From positions 668,722-732,721 of the forward strand of contig SSNP01000121.1 in the NCBI GenBank assembly GCA_006937955.1: a stretch of 64,000 nucleotides of DNA, read 5' to 3'. A program made the position numbers and the translations under genes. Below are positions 31,552-43,856 of the stretch, in pieces. This DNA comes from Pachypanchax playfairii (taxonomy: Eukaryota; Chordata; Actinopteri; Cyprinodontiformes; Aplocheilidae). The stretch's first letter is position 1, and each line of letters starts with the position of its first letter. The notes below the pieces were generated by a model. It was given only the letters and a program-made list of their open reading frames with translations, was not told the origin of the DNA and did not search any database.

Positions 31552-32310
31552 GGGTGAGGTCATGGGCGTGCTCAGCTTAGCATGTGGTGGGAAGGGTATG
31601 TGATGTCATAGTAGTAGTAAACAAACATGGACAAACATTGAGAGCAGGAAACAACAATGGAGGACGTCAAGTTATTTTTGTACTCAGACTATGGCTCTTT
31701 GTGACAAAAAAACTCACATATGTCACATTTGACGTCAATCTAGTCCAATTCCGTGACATCACTTCACATGCGCATCGCCAGGCCAATCAGTGGCTACCAC
31801 TACGTAGGTAGCAGTCACGTGCAGAGGGGGGGGCGGAGGGTACTTGGGCACCTTCCCCTTTCCTCCTGGGTGCCCCATGTGCCCTTTTCTTGTCACTTCT
31901 TGCTCTCATTTTTTTTATGTTTGTGTGCTTGCATAGGTCTGCCTGTGCACCCAATATGATAATATTTAATATTAAAATCAGTTTTGCAAAATAAAAGGAT
32001 CGGTCTTGCATTAGTCACATGACACCAGTCAGCCAATGACTAAATAAAATCATAATAAATAAAGGTAACAAGCTGAACATTGCAGTGATTGCTGCATGCT
32101 CTGCTTGTGAGAATAAACCTGTCAGGCATTTCTATGCATCCAGATATCAATTCCAACTGCTTTAATGTCAGACACGACATCGGGGAAAAAAAGAGTTAGT
32201 CCAAAAAAAGGGGTTTAGGTCAGCCCTGAAAAAGGTAATGGAAACACTCCAGAATGGGTCTGAACCTACCCGTACCATACCGTACGGACCCTAATGGAAA
32301 AGGGGCACAA
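31552..32310. mobile_element. non-autonomous element, 'CCTTTTCCA' family
   Basis: It shares 'CATGGGCGTGCTCAGCTTA' with the copy at 48373-48640. Its right end, …CGTACGGACCCTAATGGAAAAGG, is the inverted counterpart of that copy's left end (GTCCCTTTTCCACCAACG). Exact borders are unclear and hAT membership is a guess. Confidence 0.4.
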
Positions 32311-34445
32311 GTAGAATTTACATGTTCTTCCAATGTGTTTGTAATTTTTCTTCGTCCTACAGAAGATTCTAAATTGGCCGTGTGTGTAAGTGTGTGTTTG
32401 TATGTTCGGTGCCCTGTGATGGACCAGCGATGCGTTCATGCAGTCAGGACTTTTTGGCCAATTCAGTGGTGACATCATCCATCTTTAAACTAAAGAAGAA
32501 CAGAAGTCTTGACTCTGTTACACTTCAAGTGATCGGACGTGAAGTTTTCACACCAAATGCTGAAAATAGCTTCAGCAGATGATGAAATTTTTAATAAGAA
32601 ATAAACACACTAACGTCAACGATATTTATAAATCTCAACAAAATATCATGTTCCTGTCATGTTCTAATTTTAGCTTTGTGTTTCCACTATCAGTTTTCTT
32701 CTGTATCTGGTGCTTTTGATGCCCACGGCAAGATTATTTTTTGCCACTTTACGTCAAAACCAGTAACAACATCTTTTTGGAAATGAATCTAACTATTGCC
32801 ATATTAGTGAATTATTTGAATATCTATCTGGTGACAATGAGTTTCATAAACAAAAACAGACCTGATAGAAAGAGAATGTGCAAACAAAACAACATAAAAC
32901 TTAAAATCTTTTATTTAAACTACATAAACTACGTAATATGTTTAACATAAAGTTATTTATCATTCTTTATAAAAGAGGTGGATGTTGTGTTTCCCTTTTG
33001 ATTTGACCTTTGACCCCCCCAGTGCTTCCTGTTTTCTCACTGTCTTTTGCTTTCAGGGGTTTTCTTTTATTTCTGTTCATGATTGTTTCTTATATTTAGT
33101 CATTTCATTTTATTCTACCGTATATGTTTGTAGCTCCAGCACTAGATGATTCCTGTCATGTTCTCTCTGCTTTCATAGTTATTGTTTTATTCATATTTTA
33201 TCTCAGGTTATTATCTGTTTTGTCTCTTCCACGTGTTTCCCCTGTTTCTCAGTCTGCCTGTCAAGTTCCTGCCTTTCAGTTTGTTCATGTAATGTGATTA
33301 TCGTCACCATTTCATGTCTGTTTTTTTTATTTGTTTCCTTCCCTGGATTTAGCATCATGCCTCTCACTATGTATAAATTCACTGTCAAGTCTTTTTTTCT
33401 TGTCAGGTCCTTAAATACAAACACAAACAGGAACCTTCGCTTATAATCTGGTAATAAAACTGTGCTGTTGCACGTTTCATTCAATAACTGGCTGTATTTA
33501 TCTGATGAAAGTGTGAAAGAAGCTGTTTTAACAGAAGTGGTGCATTTTTTATTATCAGTCACCTCATCTTCAGCTTTGAGCACTCAGTGTTAGAACAGTG
33601 AGGTCAGACGTTTGGACAGCCGGGTCTGAGGATAAAGGAGAGGATGTGGAAGGATTTAAAGAACTCTATCAATAAAATGCACATTGTTCGAGGAGTAATC
33701 GCCCCCAGTCTCTTCATTTCCTTAAATCATCCCTCTAATCTATTGGTTCCTTAATTCCACTCTTAGAGAGGAATTTTTGGACATTTTCTTCAATCATGCA
33801 GAAATATTGACATCCGAGATTTTTTTTTCTCAAATAGTTTACTTGGCGTCTACATCTACTGTAATGTGAAATAAAAACTGGTGACCCTGTACAACTTGAA
33901 ATCATTATTGAAATATCATCTTGAGTTTTTTGCTAAACTGCAGCTTTTCTATTTGGTTTTGTTACTTTTGAACAGTAATTGTTCTGCTCTTGTCCCCTGA
34001 TGTTTTTGAGACATGCACACAGATTTGTGATGATTGGCAGAGAGATGCTGTATTATCTTTCCTGTCTGTATCAACATCACAATAACTGTCTGTGTGATTT
34101 CGGGGAAATTATGTTTTTTTTGTTGAATCTGTGCCGATGTGAATATGGATAATGTATGATTAGAAGCACAGATAAGGTTGTTTTGGACTCTGATGGATAA
34201 AAATCTACATGTTTTTGTTCTCATGCTGATTCTAAGATGAACTTTTCCTTATTTGCTTCCCCCAAATTGTACATCATGAAGATATTGATTAATAAAAATA
34301 TGTCTAATGTCTAATTCTCGATAGCCTTTTCTTGAAATTTTACTCACAGCAAAGCTACTTGATCCGAGCAGTGAGTAATGCTGACTGGACAGTCTTCTCT
34401 GCATGGTGCAGCATTAGGCTACCAGATGTGTGAGTTGTTCCATGC
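32311..34445. other. intergenic, nothing recognised
   Basis: AT-rich sequence with many short open frames but no conserved protein, splice-supported exon or clear element. Confidence 0.4.
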
Positions 34446-34446
<1 letters not shown>

Positions 34447-34516
<70 letters not shown>

Positions 34517-35182
34517 GTGTGTTTTGGTATCCTTATGGGGACCGTCCATTGACTTCCATTGATTTTAGTAACTAGATTTATACCTAACCCAAACCCTTTT
34601 CCTAACCTTAACCATTACTGATCTATAACTAACCCTAAGACTAACTAAAACTCTATTCATACCATACCTATAAACCTAACCCCTAACCCTAAAAAGGGGA
34701 GTCCCCCTCATGGGGACCAGGCTTCGGTCCCCACAAGAACCCTCGGACCCCAGAAAGATAGTAAAAGTTAGGAAACTGGTCCTCAGGAGGTCAGAAATAC
34801 AAACCCACACACACACACCACACACACACACACCCCCACACACACACACACACACACCCACACACACACACACCCACACACACACACAAGTGTGTTTTGG
34901 TATCCTTATGGGGACCGTCCATTGACTTCCATTGATTTTAGTAACTAGATTTATACCTAACCCAAACCCTTTTCCTAACCTTAACCATTACTGATCTATA
35001 ACTAACCCTAAGACTAACTAAAACTCTATTCATACCATACCTATAAACCTAACCCCTAACCCTAAAAAGGGGAGTCCCCCTCATGGGGACCAGGCTTCGG
35101 TCCCCACAAGAACCCTCGGACCCCAGAAAGATAGTAAAAGTTAGGAAACTGGTCCTCAGGAGGTCAGAAATACAGTCCCCCA

Positions 35183-35251
<69 letters not shown>

Positions 35252-35537
35252 GTGTGTTTTGGTATCCTTATGGGGACCGTCCATTGACTTCCATTGATTT
35301 TAGTAACTAGATTTATACCTAACCCAAACCCTTTTCCTAACCTTAACCATTACTGATCTATAACTAACCCTAAGACTAACTAAAACTCTATTCATACCAT
35401 ACCTATAAACCTAACCCCTAACCCTAAAAAGGGGAGTCCCCCTCATGGGGACCAGGCTTCGGTCCCCACAAGAACCCTCGGACCCCAGAAAGATAGTAAA
35501 AGTTAGGAAACTGGTCCTCAGGAGGTCAGAAATACAA

Positions 35538-35572
<35 letters not shown>
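34447..35572 (+). repeat. tandem composite: (CA)n plus 286-bp unit, three copies
   Basis: Unit bodies at 34516-34802, 34889-35174 and 35251-35536 are nearly identical and alternate with CA arrays (34447-34515, 34806-34888, 35185-35250, 35541-35572). The period is 362-373 bp. Each body holds a TAACCC/CCTAA-rich middle and ends AATACAAACCCACAC. A single inverted copy lies at 22760-23038. Confidence 0.95.
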
Positions 35573-35576
<4 letters not shown>

Positions 35577-37284
35577 GACTTTATACTCCAATCAGTTACT
35601 AGCAGATAGTTTACAAGACTTTAAAACAAGCCAGCACAAAACTCACATCCGTCCCTTTAATAGAGAAGAAAGTGCTGAGCCTGTTTCAACTGATCACACA
35701 CAGTTTGCTCGTAAAGTTAATGAAAACATAAATAAGATTGGTGAAGTCTTGCCAGCTAGTGTTTTGAGATGCGCTTTGACTTTATAATTTTTTTTTTTTT
35801 TGTCTCTAGGTTTTGTGTAACTGGATCAAAGGACGCCTGTTACGCTCCTGATGTTTCTGCCTGTGACAGGGCCGTACACAAACCTTTGATCAGGAAGGCA
35901 GGTGCTCAACATCAAAAATAGGTATGCAGAGTTTTAAACATCAGGGGGCTAAATTTATTACCTATGCAACCTAACTATGCCATTTCCCAGAATCATCACA
36001 GTCAAGAGTAGAATTTATATGCAAGTAACAGTAAAAAAAAAATCAGTACCCTCCTGCTAGCAGCCTAAAGCTGCTAGCAAGGATGCTAATTCAAAGTAAA
36101 ATGAGATATACGGATACTAGATGCAGATGAAGAGTGTCCAAACAGCTGTTTAACAAAAAAAAAAGTGTTTAAGAGCATAACAAAACAACAACAAAATATT
36201 GGTCGGGGTTTTTCTTGCCCAACATTTTCCACTGTGATAGTAAATAGAGAAATGCAGTTATTTGTAACACTGTATTTGTTCGTTTGCAAAATATCTCCGG
36301 ACAGTTTTTCTTTATTTAACTCAGAAAGTGATAACTGGATTTACTTCAGCTGACTAACTTCTGGAATCAACCCAATGAAGAATGACCGCCACCGCTAATC
36401 TTAGCCAGTGCTAGCAGTCTATTTACAGATACTGATCGATCTAAATCTGCAGTTTAGGTAGATGAGTGTTATCCACATCACGTATATCACGCATATCACA
36501 CAAATGTAGATCCTGCAAGATCTTTGTTTCAAACCTCACCATGTGCCATTGAACAAATTCTGACTGAATTTTAGCTAAATATCTCTTAAGGACAGATTTT
36601 AATGAAACACAAAGTAATCACAATACAAACGTCTACAACTGATTACAGATTCCGAGCTCAAGTTTGATGTTATAGAAATTAACAGACATCACAAACATAC
36701 TCAGAGCTCCATAAGTCACATGTATTTGCTTACAACGTTAGCATTAGCGATTGGGGTGAACCCTGTGTCCAAAATATTTCATGAACCACCACGTGGATTT
36801 TAATGTAACTCTCAAAAATCCTTCATCTGACAATAATCTTCAATTTTGGGGTTAATCATAGACTCTATATACATGCGAGGTGGTGTGGGGGAGGTGAAGA
36901 CTTCAGACTCATACTGGAGTCAGCTGTGGGGGATACATGGACTCAACGTGGCTTCAACTTTGTTAATCTGTTCCCAGATTGAGATTACACATTTCATCAT
37001 ATCCTGTCTGAGTCGACACAAAAATGCTATAAAGCATCAGTTTATGGGAGAAGCTGAGAAACACGCTGTCACATTTTCCAACTGCTAACAAGTTATGCAA
37101 GACCTCATTAGATCTGCATCTGCAACTGATTACAGTTTTGAAAATTGACATGAGTAAACACGTAAATGGCTTGAACTCGGTCAATCTTACATTTATTGAG
37201 CAAGAATTTTGTGTAGTAGTTGAACGTCAATGGTAACAGACTGTTAGATCTTCCGATATGGCAACATTATTTTCAAGCTGTGAC
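35573..37284. other. intergenic, nothing recognised
   Basis: No gene or named element that I can support. Confidence 0.35.
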
Positions 37285-37573
37285 CAGGGCCGGTTCTGGT
37301 AAGCAATTGCCTAGGGCGCCCTCTGCTGGAGGGGGCGCCAGATAATTTTTTTTGTTTTTGGACAAACTGTTGGACACACCATTCATCTCATGTAACGAGC
37401 AAAATAAGTAATAATTAAATATCTATCTATCATCTCTACTGTTCATTTTAGTATAAATAAAAAATGTTTGCAATGTAACCCAGTTATTGAGTTACGTTGT
37501 TTCTGTTCTGGGCAGTAGGGGTCGCCAAAATCCTTTTTCGCCTAGGGCACCATGCAGCTCAGGGCCGGCCCTG
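37285..37573 (+). mobile_element. hAT-type MITE with perfect 8-bp target duplication
   Basis: A 289-bp element with ends CAGGGCCGGTTCTGG and, inverted, CAGGGCCGGCCCTGA. GCTGTGAC occurs on both flanks (37277-37284 and 37574-37581). An 8-bp duplication plus CAGGG ends is typical of hAT elements. Near each end sits 'GCCTAGGGC'. Confidence 0.85.
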
Positions 37574-37614
37574 GCTGTGACTAAAACAATCCTTCTTCCA
37601 TAATTTCTTAAGAT

Positions 37615-37880
37615 CATTACCTCCGCCAAGGAGGTAATGTTTTCATCAGAGTCTGTCTGTCTGTCTGTCTGTCTGTTAGCAGGATAACTCAAAAACTAAT
37701 GGATGGATTTTGATGAAATTTTCAGGAAATGTGAGAAATAACCCAAGGAAGAATTGATTCGAATTTGGGGGTGATCAGGATTACCGTCTGGATCCAGGAA
37801 TTTTTTTAAGGATACGGACATAGTATTTTCTACAATATGTCCACTTGGCAGAGGTCTGCGCTCTCTGAGTGCTTTTCTAG
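37615..37880 (+). repeat. common fish repeat ('CTCCGCCAAGGAGGTAATG')
   Basis: Begins ACCTCCGCCAAGGAGGTAAT, has a short CTGT microsatellite, continues AGCAGGATAACTCAAAAAC and TGGATGGATTTTGATGAAAT, and ends GCAGAGGTCTGCGCTCTCT. I recognise this layout from many fish genomes; its mechanism class is uncertain. Confidence 0.6.
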
Positions 37881-39032
37881 TTTAATCTTAATTTAAATTT
37901 AAAATTTTTTTAAAAAACAAGTTAAACATCTTTTTATTTGTTGCAATTAAGTTTGTTTTTTTCACAACAAAACAAGATGACATGCAACTTTTCAATCATA
38001 GAAAGCCCTTTTCTTTCTATTGTTGTACATAGAAAAATAACATTTTGTATAATAAGCCTTCTGTGTATCATTTATTGCAGTCTGGCTGTGGAAAAAGATC
38101 TGATTTCTTTATATTTCAACACAGTCCAGGCAGTTTAGTTCACAACCATTAAAGAAACACTAGTTATTTAAACAAATTCAAACTTACATTAATTCAACCA
38201 TGTGCAGTCCCATTTAAAAATATATACACATAATTATAAAACTAACACAAAGCTTAGCAGTGATTAACAAACACACAGCAAATCAACATAAATTAAGAGC
38301 TAAAGACATAAATAACTTTAATACAGTGTTAGTTATATATATAGAGAATAGAAAAATACATCTGAACTAGAGAAGTATAATACACACATATGACAAACTA
38401 TAGCTTGAAGTGGAACTGCTCAGAAGTTGGTAAAAAATACATGTAATTGGATTTTATGTTATAGCTAAGATTAAAATAACAGAACAATAACTTAACACTT
38501 GCACTCAACTTCAGCAAAAGTTTCCACTCTGACAGGAAGTGCCTCAGATAAGGCCGCGCGCTCGCCGTTTCATCATATCTCAGAAACAGAAACAACAAGT
38601 AAAAATGCTAACAGCAAAACAATTTTACATTTTGCAAAAAATATTGGTGATTCATTGATTATCTGAAGGCAGTGAGTCATTATTGAGCCCAACATTACAG
38701 TCTCTGCTAAGCTGAAACGAATTAAATTTAAGTTGTTTAATAAACCATGAAAACTGAATGTTCCTTAACGCAAGAGGAAAATAGTTTGATTCATTTGAAC
38801 TTAAATTCATCATTTGAGCTAATGACTTTCAGCCTTAGTAGGGGTGGATGACATGGTAAAAGTATCAGTACACAAGTAGCAGTACTTGTGGAGTTTTTGT
38901 TACTGTTACACTTTTCAAAGTGCTCACATTAAACACTCATTTATTGAGGATCCTTCTGCTTGAACGAGCTCGTTTGTGTCGTAGATTTCACAGACTGACT
39001 CACTCCAAGTCTCTTGACGCTCGAGTCCGCCT
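37881..39032. other. sla downstream region
   Basis: AT-rich, no gene. TTTATT at 38940-38945 (AATAAA on the minus strand, about 90 bases past the sla stop) is a candidate poly(A) signal for sla. Confidence 0.4.
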
Positions 39033-41690
39033 CTAGACGTCATCGTATTCAGTGTTGCCGTTGTCAGGGATCGTGTACATGGATTTGCTTTTCTTCTTTC
39101 TGCTCGCTGCTCTCAGCTGCGTGGTCTCTTCTTGGCCAGAAAAGGACAAATAGGCAGCGATGCTGTTCCTGACTCCGTAGCTCACCACGTTGTCACTATG
39201 GCTCTCTGTGTTGACCAGCTGTTTCCTGTAAACAACACACATGAAGACACAACTTATTCACACAGACAAACTTAGCTTGCCCCCATTTGTGTTATTCAAA
39301 CCTAATGTCTTCTTCTATGAAATTAATGAATGCATTTTGTATTGATTTAGCATTAACTGTTCTGTAGACGTGCACCAATCAGAGGAATAATATGTTGATT
39401 GTGGCGCCAGCTGATTGGTGTTATTAATTTCTTGCCATTTTGCTGGTATTTATCTAGTTTGCTGAAGTTCTAGTCTGTTCTTCATCCTATCATGATTTAT
39501 TTTATCTCCTATACCTGTCTACTTTCTTCCAGTCGAAGTTGTTCCGCATCACAACAGGCGGAGCTTCTGGAGTCACATCTGTTGTATCAGTTCTTCCCAT
39601 CAGACAGGGAGACGTTAAAGTGCAACACAGTCCATCTGCAGAGTCTGAAGGGAAACAGAATATAGTGTTTATAGATGAAATCTCAGGAGATATTTTGTCA
39701 GATTATTTGCATAGAGACCCTACACTCCATTGCTCAAGAGGAGAGTACGCAAAGTACACTGAGGATCTATTATCTCCTCTATAATTAGACTTCATTAACC
39801 ACCAACCTCAAAGCTTGTTGCTTTTCGTCTTTACATCTTTTTTTTATAAGGGCAGCAATTATGAAACAAGTACATTGCATCTCATTTCCTGTTTGTTCCA
39901 AAAATGTTCTGCCAGTACAGGAAGGATGTAAAAAGTTAGCATTGAGAAGAAATGCATCTATTTTAAGAACATGAAAATGATTTTCATTTGTTTTGAATTC
40001 AATTTGATGGCTACTCATGCGTTTATTTGATTCTTACGTTTTTCTTCATAGATCTCAGAAACGTTAGCTCTAAAAACACCTACCGGAATAATGGCTGATC
40101 ATGTCCTCCAGGCACTGGAACGTGAGCCGCGGGGAGATGTAGTACCAGCTGTTGTCTAATCTGAAGATCCGATAGTGCTTTACCATCCTGTGTCTCACCG
40201 AGAGCGAATACAGACCTGAGGAAATAACACAATAACACAAAAAGTTCATTTCTAGACAAATTATAAAACAACAGGTAAAGGTTAAACACCAAAACTACAG
40301 AGCAGATTTTTATTATGGCGGAACAACAAAAATTAGAAAAATAAATGAAAAAAAAAAATTGAAATCTGACTGTAGAAAAGAGTGAAATTTGCACAAATAA
40401 ATAGATAAATAGGTCCATAAATAGGTTTTAAGTGCCAATTTGTAGGATTCCAACTGAAATTTGCAGAGTTCCCACAAGTTTATATAGTTATATAAGTTTT
40501 ATTTAAATAAAATTATGTCTGATGTTTCGTTATTCCAACATAAAGGTTAACAGTCATATTTCAAAGTATCGGAACAAAGTAAAAGCAGACGGTTAGTCTC
40601 TTTAGTCTTTTTATCCTGACTCATGATCACGTCACAGAAAAAAGGGTTAACTTGTAATTTCACTAACTCGTCTCCATATATGTTGCTTGAAGTTTTAAAA
40701 GGATGCGATGTTAAAACTTGACCATAAGCAAACGCTCGTCAAGGTTTGTCAGTTCTAAGTAACTCAATAAGACTTATTTAAATAAAAAAAAGATGGTTTT
40801 TTTTCTCAGAAGTTTCCTTCCTTCTTTAAATCGTTCTCTTTTCTCTGTAAGTTTCAACAGACCAAACACAGATCCAGCTAAATAAGACGTTACGCTACAT
40901 TCTGCTTATTTGCTGTGCACGTTCTCACCTCGCTCACTGGTGCTTTCCCGCACCAGAAATGAGCCCACCTTGTTCCCAGGTAAGAGGAGCAGCTCTTCAG
41001 CCTTCTGCCTTCCCACGCCTTCGAACAACCATCTGACAGAACCACAGGTTTTATGATTTTATTATTCAAACTTGATGCGTTTGCAGCACAATCATTCAAA
41101 ACACTGGGACACCATCTGAGTCTAATAATATACATACCCATGGTAAACTCTTGCCACATGGCTGTTGGGTATGTAGTTCTCCTTTCCCTGTTCAGCAGAA
41201 CGAACTCTCCACCAATAAGCTTCCCTGATTAAAGAGAGGAAGAGGAATTGACTGCTGACCTTTAGTGTCACCGCTTCTCGTGAAAAACTTTAACCATGAA
41301 GCTACTTTTGTCATTTCCTCGCCGCCATTTTGTATCTATTAAATATGGTGCTTATTCAAAACAAACTCTATCTTACTGTGCGACAACTCGAAGTTTCTCC
41401 CCCATTTTGAAGATGGGCTCGCTGATTTGGGCAGAGGGGTAGTCCTCCAGCACAACCACTACGTCTTCATCAGAACCTGCAGCGTGCAGCGTTCAACACC
41501 AAACAGTTTATCAGAGAATTGACTATCCTCATTTGATTTAACTTGCAGAATTTGAAGTTTTCAGTGTGCACTTTTAATATAAGCGTAAATGTTTCGATGT
41601 CTGAAAGGAGATTTTACCTTTTGAAAGGCTTTCAGGGCTTTTCTTGTTCACCTTGCTGCTGGCAGTCACACCTCTCATCACATTCCCCAT
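39033..41690 (-). CDS. sla: Src-like adaptor (SLAP): SH3-SH2 adaptor
   Basis: Seven coding exons, in order of translation: 41690-41618, 41476-41377, 41224-41138, 41032-40929, 40215-40084, 39644-39515, 39225-39033 (TAG). The exon carrying the ATG extends 5' to an acceptor at 41714. Total 272 residues; human SLAP has 276. The N-terminus MGNVMRG offers Gly2 for myristoylation. SH3 spans about 30-86 (EDYPS; Trp62-Trp63; NYIP). SH2 spans about 88-175, starting WLFEGVGR, with FLVRES (Arg115 binds phosphotyrosine) and HYRIFRL. The tail has SYGVRNSIAAYLSF, the region that recruits CBL in this family. There is no kinase domain. SLAP dampens antigen-receptor and receptor-tyrosine-kinase signalling by promoting CBL-dependent turnover. 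The sequence is nearer to SLA than to SLA2. Intron phases are regular and nothing looks broken. Confidence 0.94.
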
Positions 41691-42514
41691 CTCCCTGGGG
41701 GACCGCACTCCAGCCTGAAGTCAAATCAAGAGAAAAACATGAAGCGGCTTGAACTTTTCTGTTACTTAACTCCTCTCTGCTGCCATGGAATACACTGTGT
41801 TCCTCTCTACAAGCTGACCATAGAGCTATCTCATCTGAAACACACATGAGAATGGGGAAGCTGAGGCTAGATGCTATCGTAACCAATTTTCCATTGCAAT
41901 ACCTTGCTTAGTGTGCCGACAACTTACAGAAACACAGTGATGTGAAATGTTGCAAAATCTAGTCCCCAAACCACAAAGTGCATGTTGTTTCATGTCATTT
42001 CTTCAGTGATGAATCTAAATTGTGTGTATTTCATGAGTTCCTGCATGGTGTGGTTGTTCAGTTTGATCGTATAGAGAAGTAACTGTGTAAATTGAAGACA
42101 CCTACCCATAGACTTTGTAGTTTACCACATGTGAAGGCATCAGATGTGAAGTTCATCATCCAAGTGGGGCATAGTGGCAGCAGCAGAGTCGGGTGTTAAA
42201 GGTGGACCATGTTCGCAGCTCTTTACAGAAATGACCCATCACATTGCGTACTGACAGCTCGGCGTCTCGCTGCAAACTCACTTCCTGTAATGAAATGAGG
42301 AAGAGGAAAGGAGAGCGTGTTGCTGAGATGCATGAGACGACAGTCAGTCACCCGCATGTAGGTTTTAAAAAGTAAGTTAAAGCTCCGTTTTTGGTGTGTG
42401 GCTTACGGTTTTTCAATTTTAGATATTTATAAAGAGGAAGGTCGTTAATACCGGTGGGAAACTTAACTGTTGTAGATTAAATAAACAAATACTAGTTATT
42501 AGTTATGATAATAA
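41691..42514 (-). other. sla 5' UTR exon part and upstream region
   Basis: 41691-41714 is 5' UTR joined to the first coding exon; the acceptor at 41714 implies a further non-coding exon upstream that I cannot place. Around 42279-42288 the minus strand reads ACAGGAAGTG, an ETS/PU.1-like site, and more GGAAG motifs follow on the plus strand to 42320. Confidence 0.45.
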
Positions 42515-43600
42515 TAAATCCGGTCCTCTCGTGGTTCACCTCGTACCTTGCGGAAAGATCTTTCAGAGTCTCGTGGCATGGACAGATGTCCAGTCTGCAT
42601 GAGCTGGCGACGGGTGTCCCGCAGGGCTCGGTCCTTGGTCCTCTCCTCTTCTCTTTATACACCACCTCATTAGGCGAGATCATTCGCTCCCATGGCTTCT
42701 CATACCATTGCTACGCTGACGACACTCAGCTCCTCCTCTCGTTCCCTCCAGACGATACATCCGTCTCAGTGCGGATATCTGCTTGCCTCTCAGATATCTC
42801 GGCGTGGATGAGGGATCGCCACCTTCAGCTTAATCTGTCCAAAACTGACCTCATTGTCTGTCCTGCCAGTAACTCCTTACCTCCTCAGATAAGCGTGCAG
42901 CTTGACTCCATCACGCTGTTCCCCAAAACCTCCGCCAGAAACCTTGGTGTCATACTGGACAACCAGCTGTCCTTCAAAGAGCAGGTTAACTCCGTAGCTC
43001 GCTCATGTCGATTCGCGCTTTACAACATCAGGAAAATCAGAGCCTTCCTCACAGACCACACCACACAGCTTCTGGTCCAGGCCCTGGTCTTGTCCCGGAT
43101 CGACTACTGCAACTCATTGCTGGCCGGTCTTCCGGCGTCCTCGGTTAAACCTCTGCAGATGATTCAGAACGCAGCAGCACGTTTGGTCTTCAACCAGCCC
43201 AAGAGGGCTCATGTCACTCCGCTGCTCATTTCCCTGCACTGGCTTCCAGTTGCAGCACGCATCAAATACAAAGCTCTGCTTCTGGCTTACCAGACTCTAA
43301 CACACACAGCTCCTACCTACCTTCACTCCTTCATCCAAACCTACATTCCCACGCGTCAGCTACGCTCAGCCGCTGAAAGACGCCTAGCGCTTCCACCACA
43401 ACGTGGCATGAGATCATGTTCCAAACTCTTCTCCTCTGTTGTCCCCCGATGGTGGAATGACCTACCAAACTCGGTCCGATCCTCAGAGTCTGCAGCTACT
43501 TTTAAGAGCAGACTTAAGACTCACCTCTTTAAAGAACACTTTCAGTCTTAATGTAGGAGTAATTTATGATTTATGATATCGATTTGAGAATTTATCTCTC

Positions 43601-43635
<35 letters not shown>

Positions 43636-43798
43636 ACTTGAGGTATCAGCGTCGGAATTAAACTGGACTCCAAACAGTCCGCCTCCTTATATTTTTTTTT
43701 CCTTCTCTTTGAATTCTTGCTTGTATGTTCTCTCAATGTAAGTCGCTTTGGATAAAAGCGTCTGCTAAATGACAGTAGTAGTAGTAGTAGTAGTAGTA
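42515..43798 (+). mobile_element. L2-type LINE, 5'-truncated, reverse transcriptase C-terminal half open
   Basis: An uninterrupted frame at 42505-43551 (348 codons) encodes the reverse transcriptase from the GVPQGSVLGPLLF and CYADDTQLLLSF motifs (the catalytic YADD) through the thumb to LKTHLFKEHFQS and a stop. The 5' half, with any endonuclease and the remaining RT motifs, is missing, so the copy is dead on arrival. The 3' UTR has a 27-A run (43601-43628), then GTAAGTCGCTTTGGATAAAA…GCTAAATGA and a (GTA)n tail, the tail shared by fish L2 LINEs and their SINEs. A second, shorter copy lies inverted at 61168-61751. Confidence 0.88.
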
Positions 43799-43856
43799 AA
43801 TAAACAATGTGAAGTGTTATTGTTGTTGTTCTGGACTTTAATACATCAGAGCTTAA

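Noticed and set aside
34560..35480. Interstitial telomere array
   Set aside because: TAACCC phrases are irregular and embedded in a dispersed repeat; not a (TTAGGG)n tract.
30058..35572. CRISPR-like array
   Set aside because: Repeats are directly abutting or CA-separated, with no unique spacers of constant length, and the genome is eukaryotic.
42505..43551. A 348-codon host gene
   Set aside because: It is the C-terminal half of an L2-type reverse transcriptase with a YADD box.
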